NCBI GenBank assembly: GCA_020832225.1
Contig: JAFIFA010000059.1
Location: forward strand, 1 to 37,653
Source: Balneolaceae bacterium
GTDB lineage: Bacteria; Bacteroidota; Rhodothermia; Balneolales; Balneolaceae
DNA length: 37,653 nt
Direction: 5' to 3'
Part shown: in pieces, positions 29,801-35,658 of the stretch
Layout of the letters: every line of letters begins with the position of its first letter
How positions within the stretch are numbered: the first letter of the stretch is position 1
Notes under the pieces: model-generated
The model's input: the letters and a program-made list of their open reading frames with translations, nothing else
The model's database searches: none
Told to the model about the DNA's origin: nothing
Position numbers and translations under genes: made by a program

Positions 29801-30008
29801 GGACGATGTCTGGGTTGTCAATCCTGGATTCAATTCGTTTCTGTTCCTCTTCAGATACGCTATGAAATTTTGAGTTGAGAGCCCAAATTGTCTCAGGGTA
29901 AATGTTTCCAGAGCGTATCTCTTCCAGCAATTTTGAATCGCTTTCGGCATTTGCTAACTGAAAAAAAGCAAAGCAGATAAAAAGGGCTGTTAAAAAAACT
30001 CTGAACAT
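26835..30008 (-). CDS. Exported TPR-CHAT protease-like protein with C-terminal membrane anchor
   Basis: CHAT domains are caspase-like cysteine proteases, often joined to TPR sensors. A signal peptide (about residues 1-21, ANA cleavage) is followed by long helical repeats (about 100-640), with recognisable TPRs such as YLYQLNNYQEARNVFEEVLEMG, then a CHAT domain at about 690-1025. The catalytic pair is intact: His882 in HLATHSE and Cys933 in LNSCESGG, with the expected GIMGISRALRYAGAQSLI and LNAWSVND stretches after it. A final transmembrane helix (about 1033-1050) ends the protein. Repeats and protease should face the periplasm. It is 45 bases after the second small lipoprotein gene and transcribed with both. 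The 1057-residue size is common for this architecture. Confidence 0.86.
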   Translation of the reverse strand: MFRVFLTALFICFAFFQLANAESDSKLLEEIRSGNIYPETIWALNSKFHSVSEEEQKRIESRIDNPDIVRVLTEGEEKDSAYNFSLLFGYEEILFYSLLLEADPDRRQTMFDTFYAEFDSTETSYELNLLAKRGESLPATELDLREWQFQYFLTAFYTRNNNLSSDDFFTEILNVWGERYKSIPVKRDRDFIVSTLTTAADINNQFQVVSNLFEDLMDLEYLPMSRLLRDLYWVADFANYQTNRLDRALYIQRNHTLPLSSYIDDAFGVISIKISQGGYLYQLNNYQEARNVFEEVLEMGDLPISVKASLYNNLSLIYFETGESSLYVDTQMNALNIAKENDNYDQQIRIYRNLHLFYRTNRNWDLAEQYVSEAAELALQTNNLTDLVSIHISKAVFEAQFLGNRSSAHQQLDIAESLMDELDDSRMRIRVLSERSRLHNQEGRWDQSEQLQQEIVSLSSSSSSTATYLEALVELANIYTKTDRFEEAASKISEFRTHDISVLNFTVLVKARTIEAEILVNQDLHREAHAVYSDVSDLVFERAQNTSQLETGYWSVEPQYIRLIESYTNFLIDEGDNNRALQLLDRFKTINDASLTDNPLIQANVLTDEQLTEKRNITNEMEQIRNKMFTTTGQERRALQNQVERLSAQRASIVGRSTSGAYNELNIRAIQRKLRSDQMIVHLTEIDSTYYITKVNRNSVEITRKPINSANSELYDEAVHSLITGKTDLNLLYKAGQHFGFDELGSEAASIIFIPDGFFHQLPLSVIPVNPPESAISYGSAEYLVEKVDIRSANSLRDLTNHGRSTARQFDHDFSGFGVSNFNNEATNRNLISLPQAPGEIVSISERLNRLGNHSSMIDESATSDAFRELAGKSRILHLATHSEVSDSDPLFSRLHFYADSESSAEREVMGQLFAYELFDLNLRNDLIMLNSCESGGDRYLQGSGIMGISRALRYAGAQSLILNAWSVNDHFAADFATLFYEHLNDGLSKSKAIQKAKIEFIQGRNANPHYWGAYIMNGDNSPILPDRSQRNGGILLAALLVLGITFSRVTTSQKAA

Positions 30009-30053
30009 AGTTGATGCTTCTAATTCGAACAGGAACCAAACAAGATAAGAAAC

Positions 30054-30257
30054 TTACTGCTGAGCGCTAGGACGGTAGATGATTGGATCCATAGAGTCGC
30101 CATTACGCTGGTCCCAGGTTCCGTCGAATGATTCGGAGGACTGAATCTGAGTATCGAGTTTTTCTTCAGGCTGATCGAGGTTCACATCGGTTACAGAGGC
30201 GCAGCCGGCGAAGAGGATCAGTGTGGAAACGGTAAGGATGGTTTTGAGAGCTTTCAT
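30054..30257 (-). CDS. Small lipoprotein A (paralogue of the adjacent lipoprotein B)
   Basis: This 67-residue protein is a lipoprotein with lipobox FAGC and lipidated Cys19, giving a mature chain of 49 residues. The mature part begins CASVTDVNLDQPEE and is acidic; Asp-Gln is frequent. Its last 33 residues, from DTQIQSSESF to RPSAQQ, are identical to those of the neighbouring lipoprotein B. It shows no Ser/Asp after Cys that would force inner-membrane retention, so outer-membrane sorting is possible. It lies between lipoprotein B and the CHAT gene on one operon (spacings 53 and 45 bases). No family is recognised. The position suggests a ligand, substrate or regulator of the CHAT protein, but this is inference. 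Confidence 0.82.
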   Translation of the reverse strand: MKALKTILTVSTLILFAGCASVTDVNLDQPEEKLDTQIQSSESFDGTWDQRNGDSMDPIIYRPSAQQ

Positions 30258-30310
30258 AGTGTCAGTGGTTTTGCAAATGGTGGTTGAATGTGATGAACTA
30301 CTTGGTGGAA

Positions 30311-30526
30311 TTACTGCTGAGCGCTTGGACGGTAGATGATTGGATCCATGGAGTCGCCATTACGCTGGTCCCAGGTTCCGTCGAATGATTCGGAAGACTG
30401 AATCTGGGTGTCAAATTCTTCTGGCTGGTCGTGATTAATATCTGTAACAGATGCACAACCGGTTGAGAGAACAAGGGTGAATGCTGCTGCTGAAAGTAGA
30501 GAAAGTGTCGTTTTTGAGCTTTTCAT
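30311..30526 (-). CDS. Small lipoprotein B (paralogue of lipoprotein A)
   Basis: This 71-residue protein has a lipobox STGC with lipidated Cys24 and a mature chain of 48 residues starting CASVTDINHDQPEE. Its last 33 residues are identical to those of lipoprotein A, while the signal peptides differ. Over the 102 bases that code for these residues and the stop the two genes differ at five third-codon positions, all synonymous. It is the first gene of the leftward operon and has a bipartite promoter-like motif 46-81 bases upstream. No family is recognised. Duplication followed by selection on the protein fits best. Confidence 0.82.
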   Translation of the reverse strand: MKSSKTTLSLLSAAAFTLVLSTGCASVTDINHDQPEEFDTQIQSSESFDGTWDQRNGDSMDPIIYRPSAQQ

Positions 30527-30571
30527 AGTGTATCTGTGATTTTGATCCGTGTTTAAAATGTGTACTTGGGG

Positions 30572-30607
30572 TAACTAAAAGAGAGTCTTGTTAAAGATTT
30601 GTTACAA
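30572..30607 (-). promoter_or_regulatory. Bipartite promoter-like motif, copy 1 (lipoprotein-CHAT operon)
   Basis: Read leftward: TTGTAACA (30607-30600), 15 variable bases, TCTCTTTTAGTTA (30584-30572). The AAC-containing upstream part and the 15-17-base spacing resemble an ECF sigma-factor promoter. The first codon of lipoprotein B lies 46 bases downstream. Confidence 0.55.
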
Positions 30608-30719
30608 AAAAGTGGAAAAATCTCTGACGAGTCCATTTTTCTGTAAAAAATCCTGTAAAAATAACTGTTGCATATTTATTAGATTCTTCTAATCATTATC
30701 TGCTTAACAGAATGACCCA

Positions 30720-30910
30720 TAAATCCGATAAGAAATTGGAAAAAATATCCTCTTATCTAACTGCAAAAGCGCCCGATTGTGTCTGTAACAATCTGGCTGA
30801 ACACCGGCCTACAGCCGTTAAAACCGGTGGTTTGCAAATGGAAAACACGCTGTTTTAGCACGTCTGGCAATATATGCGCAGAAACCTGCTTTTCTTACTG
30901 CGCAACCCTG
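30720..30910 (-). ncRNA. Candidate small structured RNA downstream of motif copy 2
   Basis: Leftward from promoter-like copy 2 there are four successive hairpins: TGCGCAG/CTGCGCA (30904-30875), a nested AAAAC/GTTTT (30856-30842), CACCGG/CCGGTG (30829-30802) and GATAAGA/TCTTATC (30757-30727). The last encloses a T-rich run. There is no coding frame. The extent shown is a guess. Confidence 0.25.
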
Positions 30911-30912
30911 CT

Positions 30913-30948
30913 TAACTAAAAGAGAAAGCTGCACAACAAATGTTACAA
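30913..30948 (-). promoter_or_regulatory. Bipartite promoter-like motif, copy 2
   Basis: Read leftward: TTGTAACA (30948-30941), 15 variable bases, TCTCTTTTAGTTA (30925-30913). All 21 motif positions and the spacing equal those of copy 1, while the spacers differ. It points away from the sigma gene into the hairpin-rich region. Confidence 0.5.
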
Positions 30949-31149
30949 GAAAAATCTTAAGTGAAATAAACTTAAACTTCTACGGTTGGGTCGAATTTTT
31001 AATGTTTCCATGTACACCCAAAAATGATTTTCGGCGAATTTATTTGTATAGTAGAGAGCTCTTTTTTACGAAAGACATATTTCGGCCGATAATTGTGGGA
31101 CGGGCCGTATGCTCAGAAGACTCATTTGCACTAACATAAATCATCTGTT

Positions 31150-31704
31150 TTGCGAGTAGACTACTCGGAATTAGTTGTGGCTATACAGGGTGGGGACGAT
31201 CCAACGGCAAATCGCTTGCTTAAGGAGGTGATGCCCCGACTCGTGGAATATCTGCGCGTTGTGATGAAGGCAGATCGTAACGTGGCCAAAGAGTGTGCCC
31301 AGCAGGCGATGGCGGATGTACTGGAGCGTATTCAAAAAAAGAAGATCAAAGAGGATAAGTACATCTTCAGCTATCTGATGACCGCCAGCCGAAATGAATT
31401 TCTGAAGTACAGCAAGTTTCAGCACCGTTTTGATACCGATCCCGACGAAGATTATGAACAGGCAGAGCCGGCTCAACAGGTTCAGGCTCTTATCGAAGAG
31501 GAACGGATGAAGATCCTAAAAAGCTGCCTGAATGAACTGGATGAGGAGAACCGTGAGTTTATCGACTATATTCTGAACAACCCGGACAAATCGACTAAAG
31601 AGTACGCCGCACACTTCAAATTTTCCTCAGCTAATGTGCGTACCAAAAAGTCGCGCCTTGTAAACGCTCTACACTACTGCTTCAAGCGGAAATCATCAGA
31701 ATAG
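31150..31704 (+). CDS. ECF-like RNA polymerase sigma factor
   Basis: This 184-residue protein has the size and layout of an ECF sigma factor, which directs RNA polymerase to a small regulon. A region-2-like part (about residues 10-95) contains NVAKECAQQAMADVLERI and FSYLMTASRNEFLKY, matching the DNA-melting and -10 recognition helices. Region 4 (about 125-180) contains LDEENREFIDYI and a helix-turn-helix, STKEYAAHFKFSSANVRTKKSRL, for the -35. The start is TTG at 31150, because a stop lies just upstream and no ATG is suitable. It is divergent from the lipoprotein-CHAT operon and convergent with the DNA-repair operon. No anti-sigma gene is adjacent; the nearest candidate is at 25663. Confidence 0.82.
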   Translation: MRVDYSELVVAIQGGDDPTANRLLKEVMPRLVEYLRVVMKADRNVAKECAQQAMADVLERIQKKKIKEDKYIFSYLMTASRNEFLKYSKFQHRFDTDPDEDYEQAEPAQQVQALIEEERMKILKSCLNELDEENREFIDYILNNPDKSTKEYAAHFKFSSANVRTKKSRLVNALHYCFKRKSSE

Positions 31705-31713
31705 ATTATCGGG

Positions 31714-32307
31714 TCAGAACGGTATGGTTAGCGAGAGCCCGTTTCCGCTGAACTGCAGATTATCCAGTGAGTCGATTAGACTGCTGCTCTGAGAGCGGCT
31801 CAGTATATAGAGGATCACATCAAACGTGAAGAGAAACCCTCCCTGAAGAATCATCGATTGACCATACCCTCTCAGCCTTGAACTGTCTGTTCGAATTCCC
31901 CTCTCCCACAGATAGGCCCCAATCGCCATATAGCCAATATCCAAACCGGCATTGAAGAGCAGTATCTTCTCAAAATTGTGATATTCATGAATGGTTTCAG
32001 AGAGTGACAGTCCCGTACTTTGATTTCGTAATCCGTAGTACCCAAACCCGGCAATGGCAAGATTGACCGTATTCCAGGCGGCATTCATCTGATGGAAATA
32101 CTTCACGTTACCTGAAGTTTGAGTCATGGCAATTCCGCCTATTGCAATGTTGCCGATAGCCCAACTCCCCAGAGTCAACATTCCGTTCTTGTTCATCGAA
32201 ATTCGCTCTTCATTGATCTGAACCAGATCGGGTTCAACCGATTGAGCGTGAAGCACGGTGTGAACGCCGAAAAGGAGCATCAGGAGGGGTGGTAAAATTT
32301 TCTTCAT
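31714..32307 (-). CDS. Small multi-pass membrane protein with signal sequence (DUF6992-like?)
   Basis: I do not recognise this protein with certainty. It may belong to a Bacteroidota family such as DUF6992, judging by NGMLTLGSWAIGNIAIGG (about residues 41-58). It has a signal-like start (about 1-22, HAQ) and four hydrophobic helices at about 42-60, 76-97, 114-132 and 147-167, so it is an integral membrane protein of 197 residues. It lies three bases after the pdeM stop and probably shares its transcript with the helicase and phosphoesterase genes, an odd partner for DNA repair. It converges with the sigma gene, nine bases apart. Confidence 0.7.
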   Translation of the reverse strand: MKKILPPLLMLLFGVHTVLHAQSVEPDLVQINEERISMNKNGMLTLGSWAIGNIAIGGIAMTQTSGNVKYFHQMNAAWNTVNLAIAGFGYYGLRNQSTGLSLSETIHEYHNFEKILLFNAGLDIGYMAIGAYLWERGIRTDSSRLRGYGQSMILQGGFLFTFDVILYILSRSQSSSLIDSLDNLQFSGNGLSLTIPF

Positions 32308-32310
32308 GGG

Positions 32311-32988
32311 TCAGACTTTGATTGGGAGTACACTATCTTCAACCACAGCATAGACCCTGTCCGTTTCACCGGGATCAATATTGTGCGTTCCGGTAAAGCC
32401 TCCAAAAGCAGGGAGCAGGATCTCCTTTTCACCAATCAGAAAGCAGGGCAGGCGCAGAGACTGTCTTCCTCTTCCCTTTATTCGTATTGATGGATGGATA
32501 TGGCCGGAGATGAGCATTTCATCGTCACCGAGATCGGATATATCGTTTCGGTCATGAACCAATCTGAAGGGACCTGTAACAAACTCATCAACTACATCAA
32601 TATCTGCTTTCTCATAAAAGGAGGGGTGCAGCAGATCGTGATTCCCCTTCACCAAAAGAAGCGGGATGTCAAATTTTGCTCTCCACTCTTCAAACTCAAA
32701 CCACTCTCGATTGGCTTCGCTGTGGAAGAGGTCACCGAGTACGATTAGACGTTTCGGGTTCTTGTCCCGTATCAATGAGCCAAGACGATCCAGATTGTTG
32801 CTGTTGATGGCACCAGGGGCCGGAATACCGTGCTTTCGGAAATGTCCTGACTTGCCAAGATGGATGTCGGAAAGGATCAGCTCTCTGCCTTTCGGTAGAA
32901 ATATCGCCTTCTCGGCCAGGAGCAGCAGTTGCTCACCTGCCACTTCAACTGGTGTCTCTGATCTGGATTCAGTTCTGTTATCATTCAT
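32311..32988 (-). CDS. pdeM: Ligase-associated metallophosphoesterase PdeM
   Basis: PdeM belongs to a calcineurin-like phosphoesterase family found beside ATP-dependent DNA ligases, a DEXH helicase and a metallo-beta-lactamase-fold exonuclease in bacterial DNA repair clusters. The metal-binding motifs are complete: SDIHLGKSGHFRKHG (about residues 41-55), LGDLFHS (about 85-91), GNHD (about 115-118) and GHIHP (about 161-165). The length of 225 residues is normal. It starts 12 bases after the helicase stop and shares its operon. The ligase and exonuclease genes of the usual group are not in the window. Confidence 0.92.
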   Translation of the reverse strand: MNDNRTESRSETPVEVAGEQLLLLAEKAIFLPKGRELILSDIHLGKSGHFRKHGIPAPGAINSNNLDRLGSLIRDKNPKRLIVLGDLFHSEANREWFEFEEWRAKFDIPLLLVKGNHDLLHPSFYEKADIDVVDEFVTGPFRLVHDRNDISDLGDDEMLISGHIHPSIRIKGRGRQSLRLPCFLIGEKEILLPAFGGFTGTHNIDPGETDRVYAVVEDSVLPIKV

Positions 32989-33000
32989 GGAAGAGTGATA

Positions 33001-35493
33001 TTAATCCTTTTTGAGCTCTTTCTGCATTCGAAGTATTCGATCGGCCAGCTTTTCGGAGGAGAGCCGTTCACGCAAACGATCTGCATAGATTGGAAAGGCA
33101 AACGGGGAGAAGCGATCCACCTCTTTTAGAACGATTTTCTGACCGGCTATTCTCTGCAGCACCCGTCTAAGCCTCGCTTCATCAAGCTGATCATTCAATA
33201 CCTCATCATACGCCTGCTGCAGCAGGAGATGGTCCGGCTCATGCTCGGAGAAGACATCAAAAAAGAGACCGGACGACATCTGCAGATGGCGACCCTGTTT
33301 TCTGTTGCCGGGAAAGCCTGGGAATACAAGACCTGCAATCCGGCTGATGCCACGAAATCGGCGCTTGGCCAGCTCCGTATCGTTTAGGCTTGCCATGATG
33401 TCGCGAATCAGGTTCTCGTCTGAAAAGAGATCCTTTTCGAGGGCCTCTTCAATGGGGATATCCTTATCTGATAGCAGCTCGAAGCCGTAGTCATTCATCG
33501 CAATGGAGAATGTGATTGGCATCAGCTTTGAGATGCGATGCGCTACCAGTGCCGACATCCCCTCATGCACATAACGTCCCTCAAAAGGGAAGAAAAAGCA
33601 GTGGCAACCCTCTTTAGACCACGACTTCTCGATCAACAGTTCGTTGTCATCAGGCAGGGCAGAGCGCTCTCGTTGAACATCAAATAGCGGCTTGATCGTC
33701 TCCATCTCAATGCTGGTTGAAGAGCCGTCGATCGTCTCATGTAGTTTTTTTCGCAGCAGATCAGACATGTTGGATGAGAGAGACATCCGTCCGCCCATAT
33801 AGCTGGGCACCTTGCTGCTGGTTCCTTTCGTCTTGCGAACAAATGCCGTCATATCCTTAATCTTGACCAGCTCCAGATTGCGCCCTGCAAACCAGAAGGT
33901 GTCGCGGGGGTTGAGCTGTGATAGGAACCACTCCTCGATTCGGCCCAGGGTGCCGCCTTTCAGGTATTTCACGCGCAGCATGCTGTCTCCGGCAATGGTG
34001 CCAATCGTCATCCGGTGCCTGCGAGCAATCTTTCGATCGTAAACCCGAAGCCTTCCTTCCTCGTCCGGTTCGGCCTTATTAAACTCATCGTACCGACTCA
34101 GTGAGCTTCCGCCCGACTGTATGAACTGCACGATCCACTCCCACTCATCACGCCGCAGCGTCTGATAGGCGAAGGTGGATGTCACCTCCCGAAAGGTCTC
34201 TTCCGGCTCAAACCCATCAGATACAGCGAGGGTAACGAGATACTGAATGAGAACGTCAAAAGGTTTGAGTACGGGAATGCGGTCTTCAACCAGCTCTCTC
34301 TCCGTGGCCTCCTTAAGCGCTGCCGCTTCAATCAGTTCAAGTGCGTGGGTGGGAACGAACCAGATGGAGCTGAGGGTGTCGGGCTGGTGACCACTTCGCC
34401 CGGCACGCTGCAGAAAACGGGATACACCTTTCGGGCTGCCGATCTGTATCACGCGGTCGACAGGAGCGAAGTCAACCCCTAAGTCAAGACTCGATGTGCA
34501 TACCACGGTTTTTATGGTGCCGTCGTGGAGCGACTCCTCCACCCACTCCCTGATTTTGTGATCGAGCGATCCGTGATGAAGCGCGATCGAACCAGCAAGA
34601 TCTGGTTTCTGCTCCAGCAGCTGCTGAAACCAGATCTCGGACTGGGCACGGGTGTTTGTGAATATCAGGGTTGAGCCCTCATGTTCGAGTATGGGAAGAA
34701 CTTTGTGAATGAGATTGATGCCGAGATGCCCTGCCCACGGAAATGTCTCAACGCTTTCGGGCAGAACGGTCTCTACGTTGATCCGTTTTTTTATTCCCGA
34801 TTTGATGATCCTGCTCTTCTCCGGGCGATCAGGCCCGAGCAGCATCCCAAGTGCCTCATCCAGATTGCCGATGGTGGCAGATATCCCCCATACCTGCAGA
34901 TCCGGGTTGAGTCCCCTCAGGCGGGAGAGGGCTAGTTCGGCCTGAGTGCCGCGTTTGGAGCCGATCAGCTCATGCCACTCATCTACCACGACACTTTGCA
35001 GTGTTTTAAACCGGCGATCGTATCCCTTTTGGGCGAGCAGCACATGCAGGCTTTCGGGTGTGATGATGAGAACCTCCGGCAGCTGTTTCTTCTGCTTCTG
35101 TTTTACGGATGAGGAGACGTCACCGGTTCGCCTCTGCACACTCCAAGGAAGGCCGAGCTCATCAACGGCCGTCTGCATCGCTTTTTCAAGATCTCTTGCC
35201 AGAGCACGAAGCGGAGTGACCCAAAGCAGCTGGATGCCGTTTTGCTCAAGTTCACCGTAGGTTTTTGGATGTTCATCGATCCACCTCATCAGTACGGGAA
35301 GGAAAAGCGCGAACGTTTTACCGCTGCCGGTAGGTGCATTTAGCAGTCCGAACTCTCCATTTAGCGAGGCGCTCCAGACGTTTCTCTGCCACTCAAAAGG
35401 TTTCCATCCCTTTTGGTTAAACCACTTCTCGATCAGAGACTCAGAAAGTGAAGACATGTTCAGGTTTAATGTGCGATTCAGACACTCTACCAA
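33001..35493 (-). CDS. Ligase-associated DEXH-box DNA helicase (Lhr type)
   Basis: This is a superfamily 2 helicase of the Lhr type that accompanies bacterial DNA ligase/PdeM clusters and acts in DNA repair. Walker A APTGSGKT, the DEWH box (in VVDEWHELIGSKRG), SAT (ISATIGN) and motif VI QRAGRSGH are all present in the first 400 residues, followed by a long C-terminal region with the Lhr core extension. The first ATG is at 35493, but the ATG at 35457 (MSSLSESLIEKWFNQKGW) fits the family start better and would give 818 residues. It is the first gene of a leftward three-gene operon with pdeM and a small membrane protein, and is divergent from acs. Confidence 0.92.
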   Translation of the reverse strand: MVECLNRTLNLNMSSLSESLIEKWFNQKGWKPFEWQRNVWSASLNGEFGLLNAPTGSGKTFALFLPVLMRWIDEHPKTYGELEQNGIQLLWVTPLRALARDLEKAMQTAVDELGLPWSVQRRTGDVSSSVKQKQKKQLPEVLIITPESLHVLLAQKGYDRRFKTLQSVVVDEWHELIGSKRGTQAELALSRLRGLNPDLQVWGISATIGNLDEALGMLLGPDRPEKSRIIKSGIKKRINVETVLPESVETFPWAGHLGINLIHKVLPILEHEGSTLIFTNTRAQSEIWFQQLLEQKPDLAGSIALHHGSLDHKIREWVEESLHDGTIKTVVCTSSLDLGVDFAPVDRVIQIGSPKGVSRFLQRAGRSGHQPDTLSSIWFVPTHALELIEAAALKEATERELVEDRIPVLKPFDVLIQYLVTLAVSDGFEPEETFREVTSTFAYQTLRRDEWEWIVQFIQSGGSSLSRYDEFNKAEPDEEGRLRVYDRKIARRHRMTIGTIAGDSMLRVKYLKGGTLGRIEEWFLSQLNPRDTFWFAGRNLELVKIKDMTAFVRKTKGTSSKVPSYMGGRMSLSSNMSDLLRKKLHETIDGSSTSIEMETIKPLFDVQRERSALPDDNELLIEKSWSKEGCHCFFFPFEGRYVHEGMSALVAHRISKLMPITFSIAMNDYGFELLSDKDIPIEEALEKDLFSDENLIRDIMASLNDTELAKRRFRGISRIAGLVFPGFPGNRKQGRHLQMSSGLFFDVFSEHEPDHLLLQQAYDEVLNDQLDEARLRRVLQRIAGQKIVLKEVDRFSPFAFPIYADRLRERLSSEKLADRILRMQKELKKD

Positions 35494-35550
35494 TCAAAAA
35501 GCCCTCAAGTGACGTTCCTCCAAAAGATTCAGATCTGTAAAAGGGTTTTA

Positions 35551-35562
35551 TATCTTAAGATA
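35551..35562. promoter_or_regulatory. Palindrome in the lhr-acs divergent region
   Basis: TATCTTAAGATA is a perfect 12-base palindrome between the two divergent genes, at the right place for an operator. No regulator can be named. Confidence 0.35.
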
Positions 35563-35583
35563 ATCGGCAAGTTTTTTCCATAA

Positions 35584-35629
35584 TGGCTTGAAAAAGGCAG
35601 GAAAAAGCCACAACATAAAAGCGCTTTTA
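35584..35629. promoter_or_regulatory. Hairpin and 14-base palindrome upstream of acs
   Basis: TGGCTT (35584-35589) can pair with AAGCCA (35605-35610). Close behind is TAAAAGCGCTTTTA (35616-35629), a perfect 14-base palindrome that ends 29 bases before the acs start. It may be an operator or a leader hairpin that affects translation. Confidence 0.4.
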
Positions 35630-35658
35630 GATTCAACGTTAACCTAACCGGATACGCT

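Larger units (their letters stand above)
30527..31149. other. Gene-free divergent region rich in promoter motifs and hairpins
   Basis: These 623 bases separate the leftward lipoprotein-CHAT operon from the rightward sigma gene. No coding frame is supported. The region holds two copies of a bipartite promoter-like motif (30572-30607 and 30913-30948). It also holds inverted repeats at 30678-30693 (ATTAGA/TCTAAT), 30727-30757 (GATAAGA/TCTTATC), 30802-30829 (CACCGG/CCGGTG), 30842-30856 (AAAAC/GTTTT) and 30875-30904 (TGCGCAG/CTGCGCA), and one at 30957-30975 (TTAAGT/ACTTAA). This is too dense for plain spacer. Confidence 0.6.

Noticed and set aside
30527-31149. A third lipoprotein copy in the divergent region
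   Set aside because: No reading frame or trace of the conserved C-terminal residues was found between the two promoter-like motifs.
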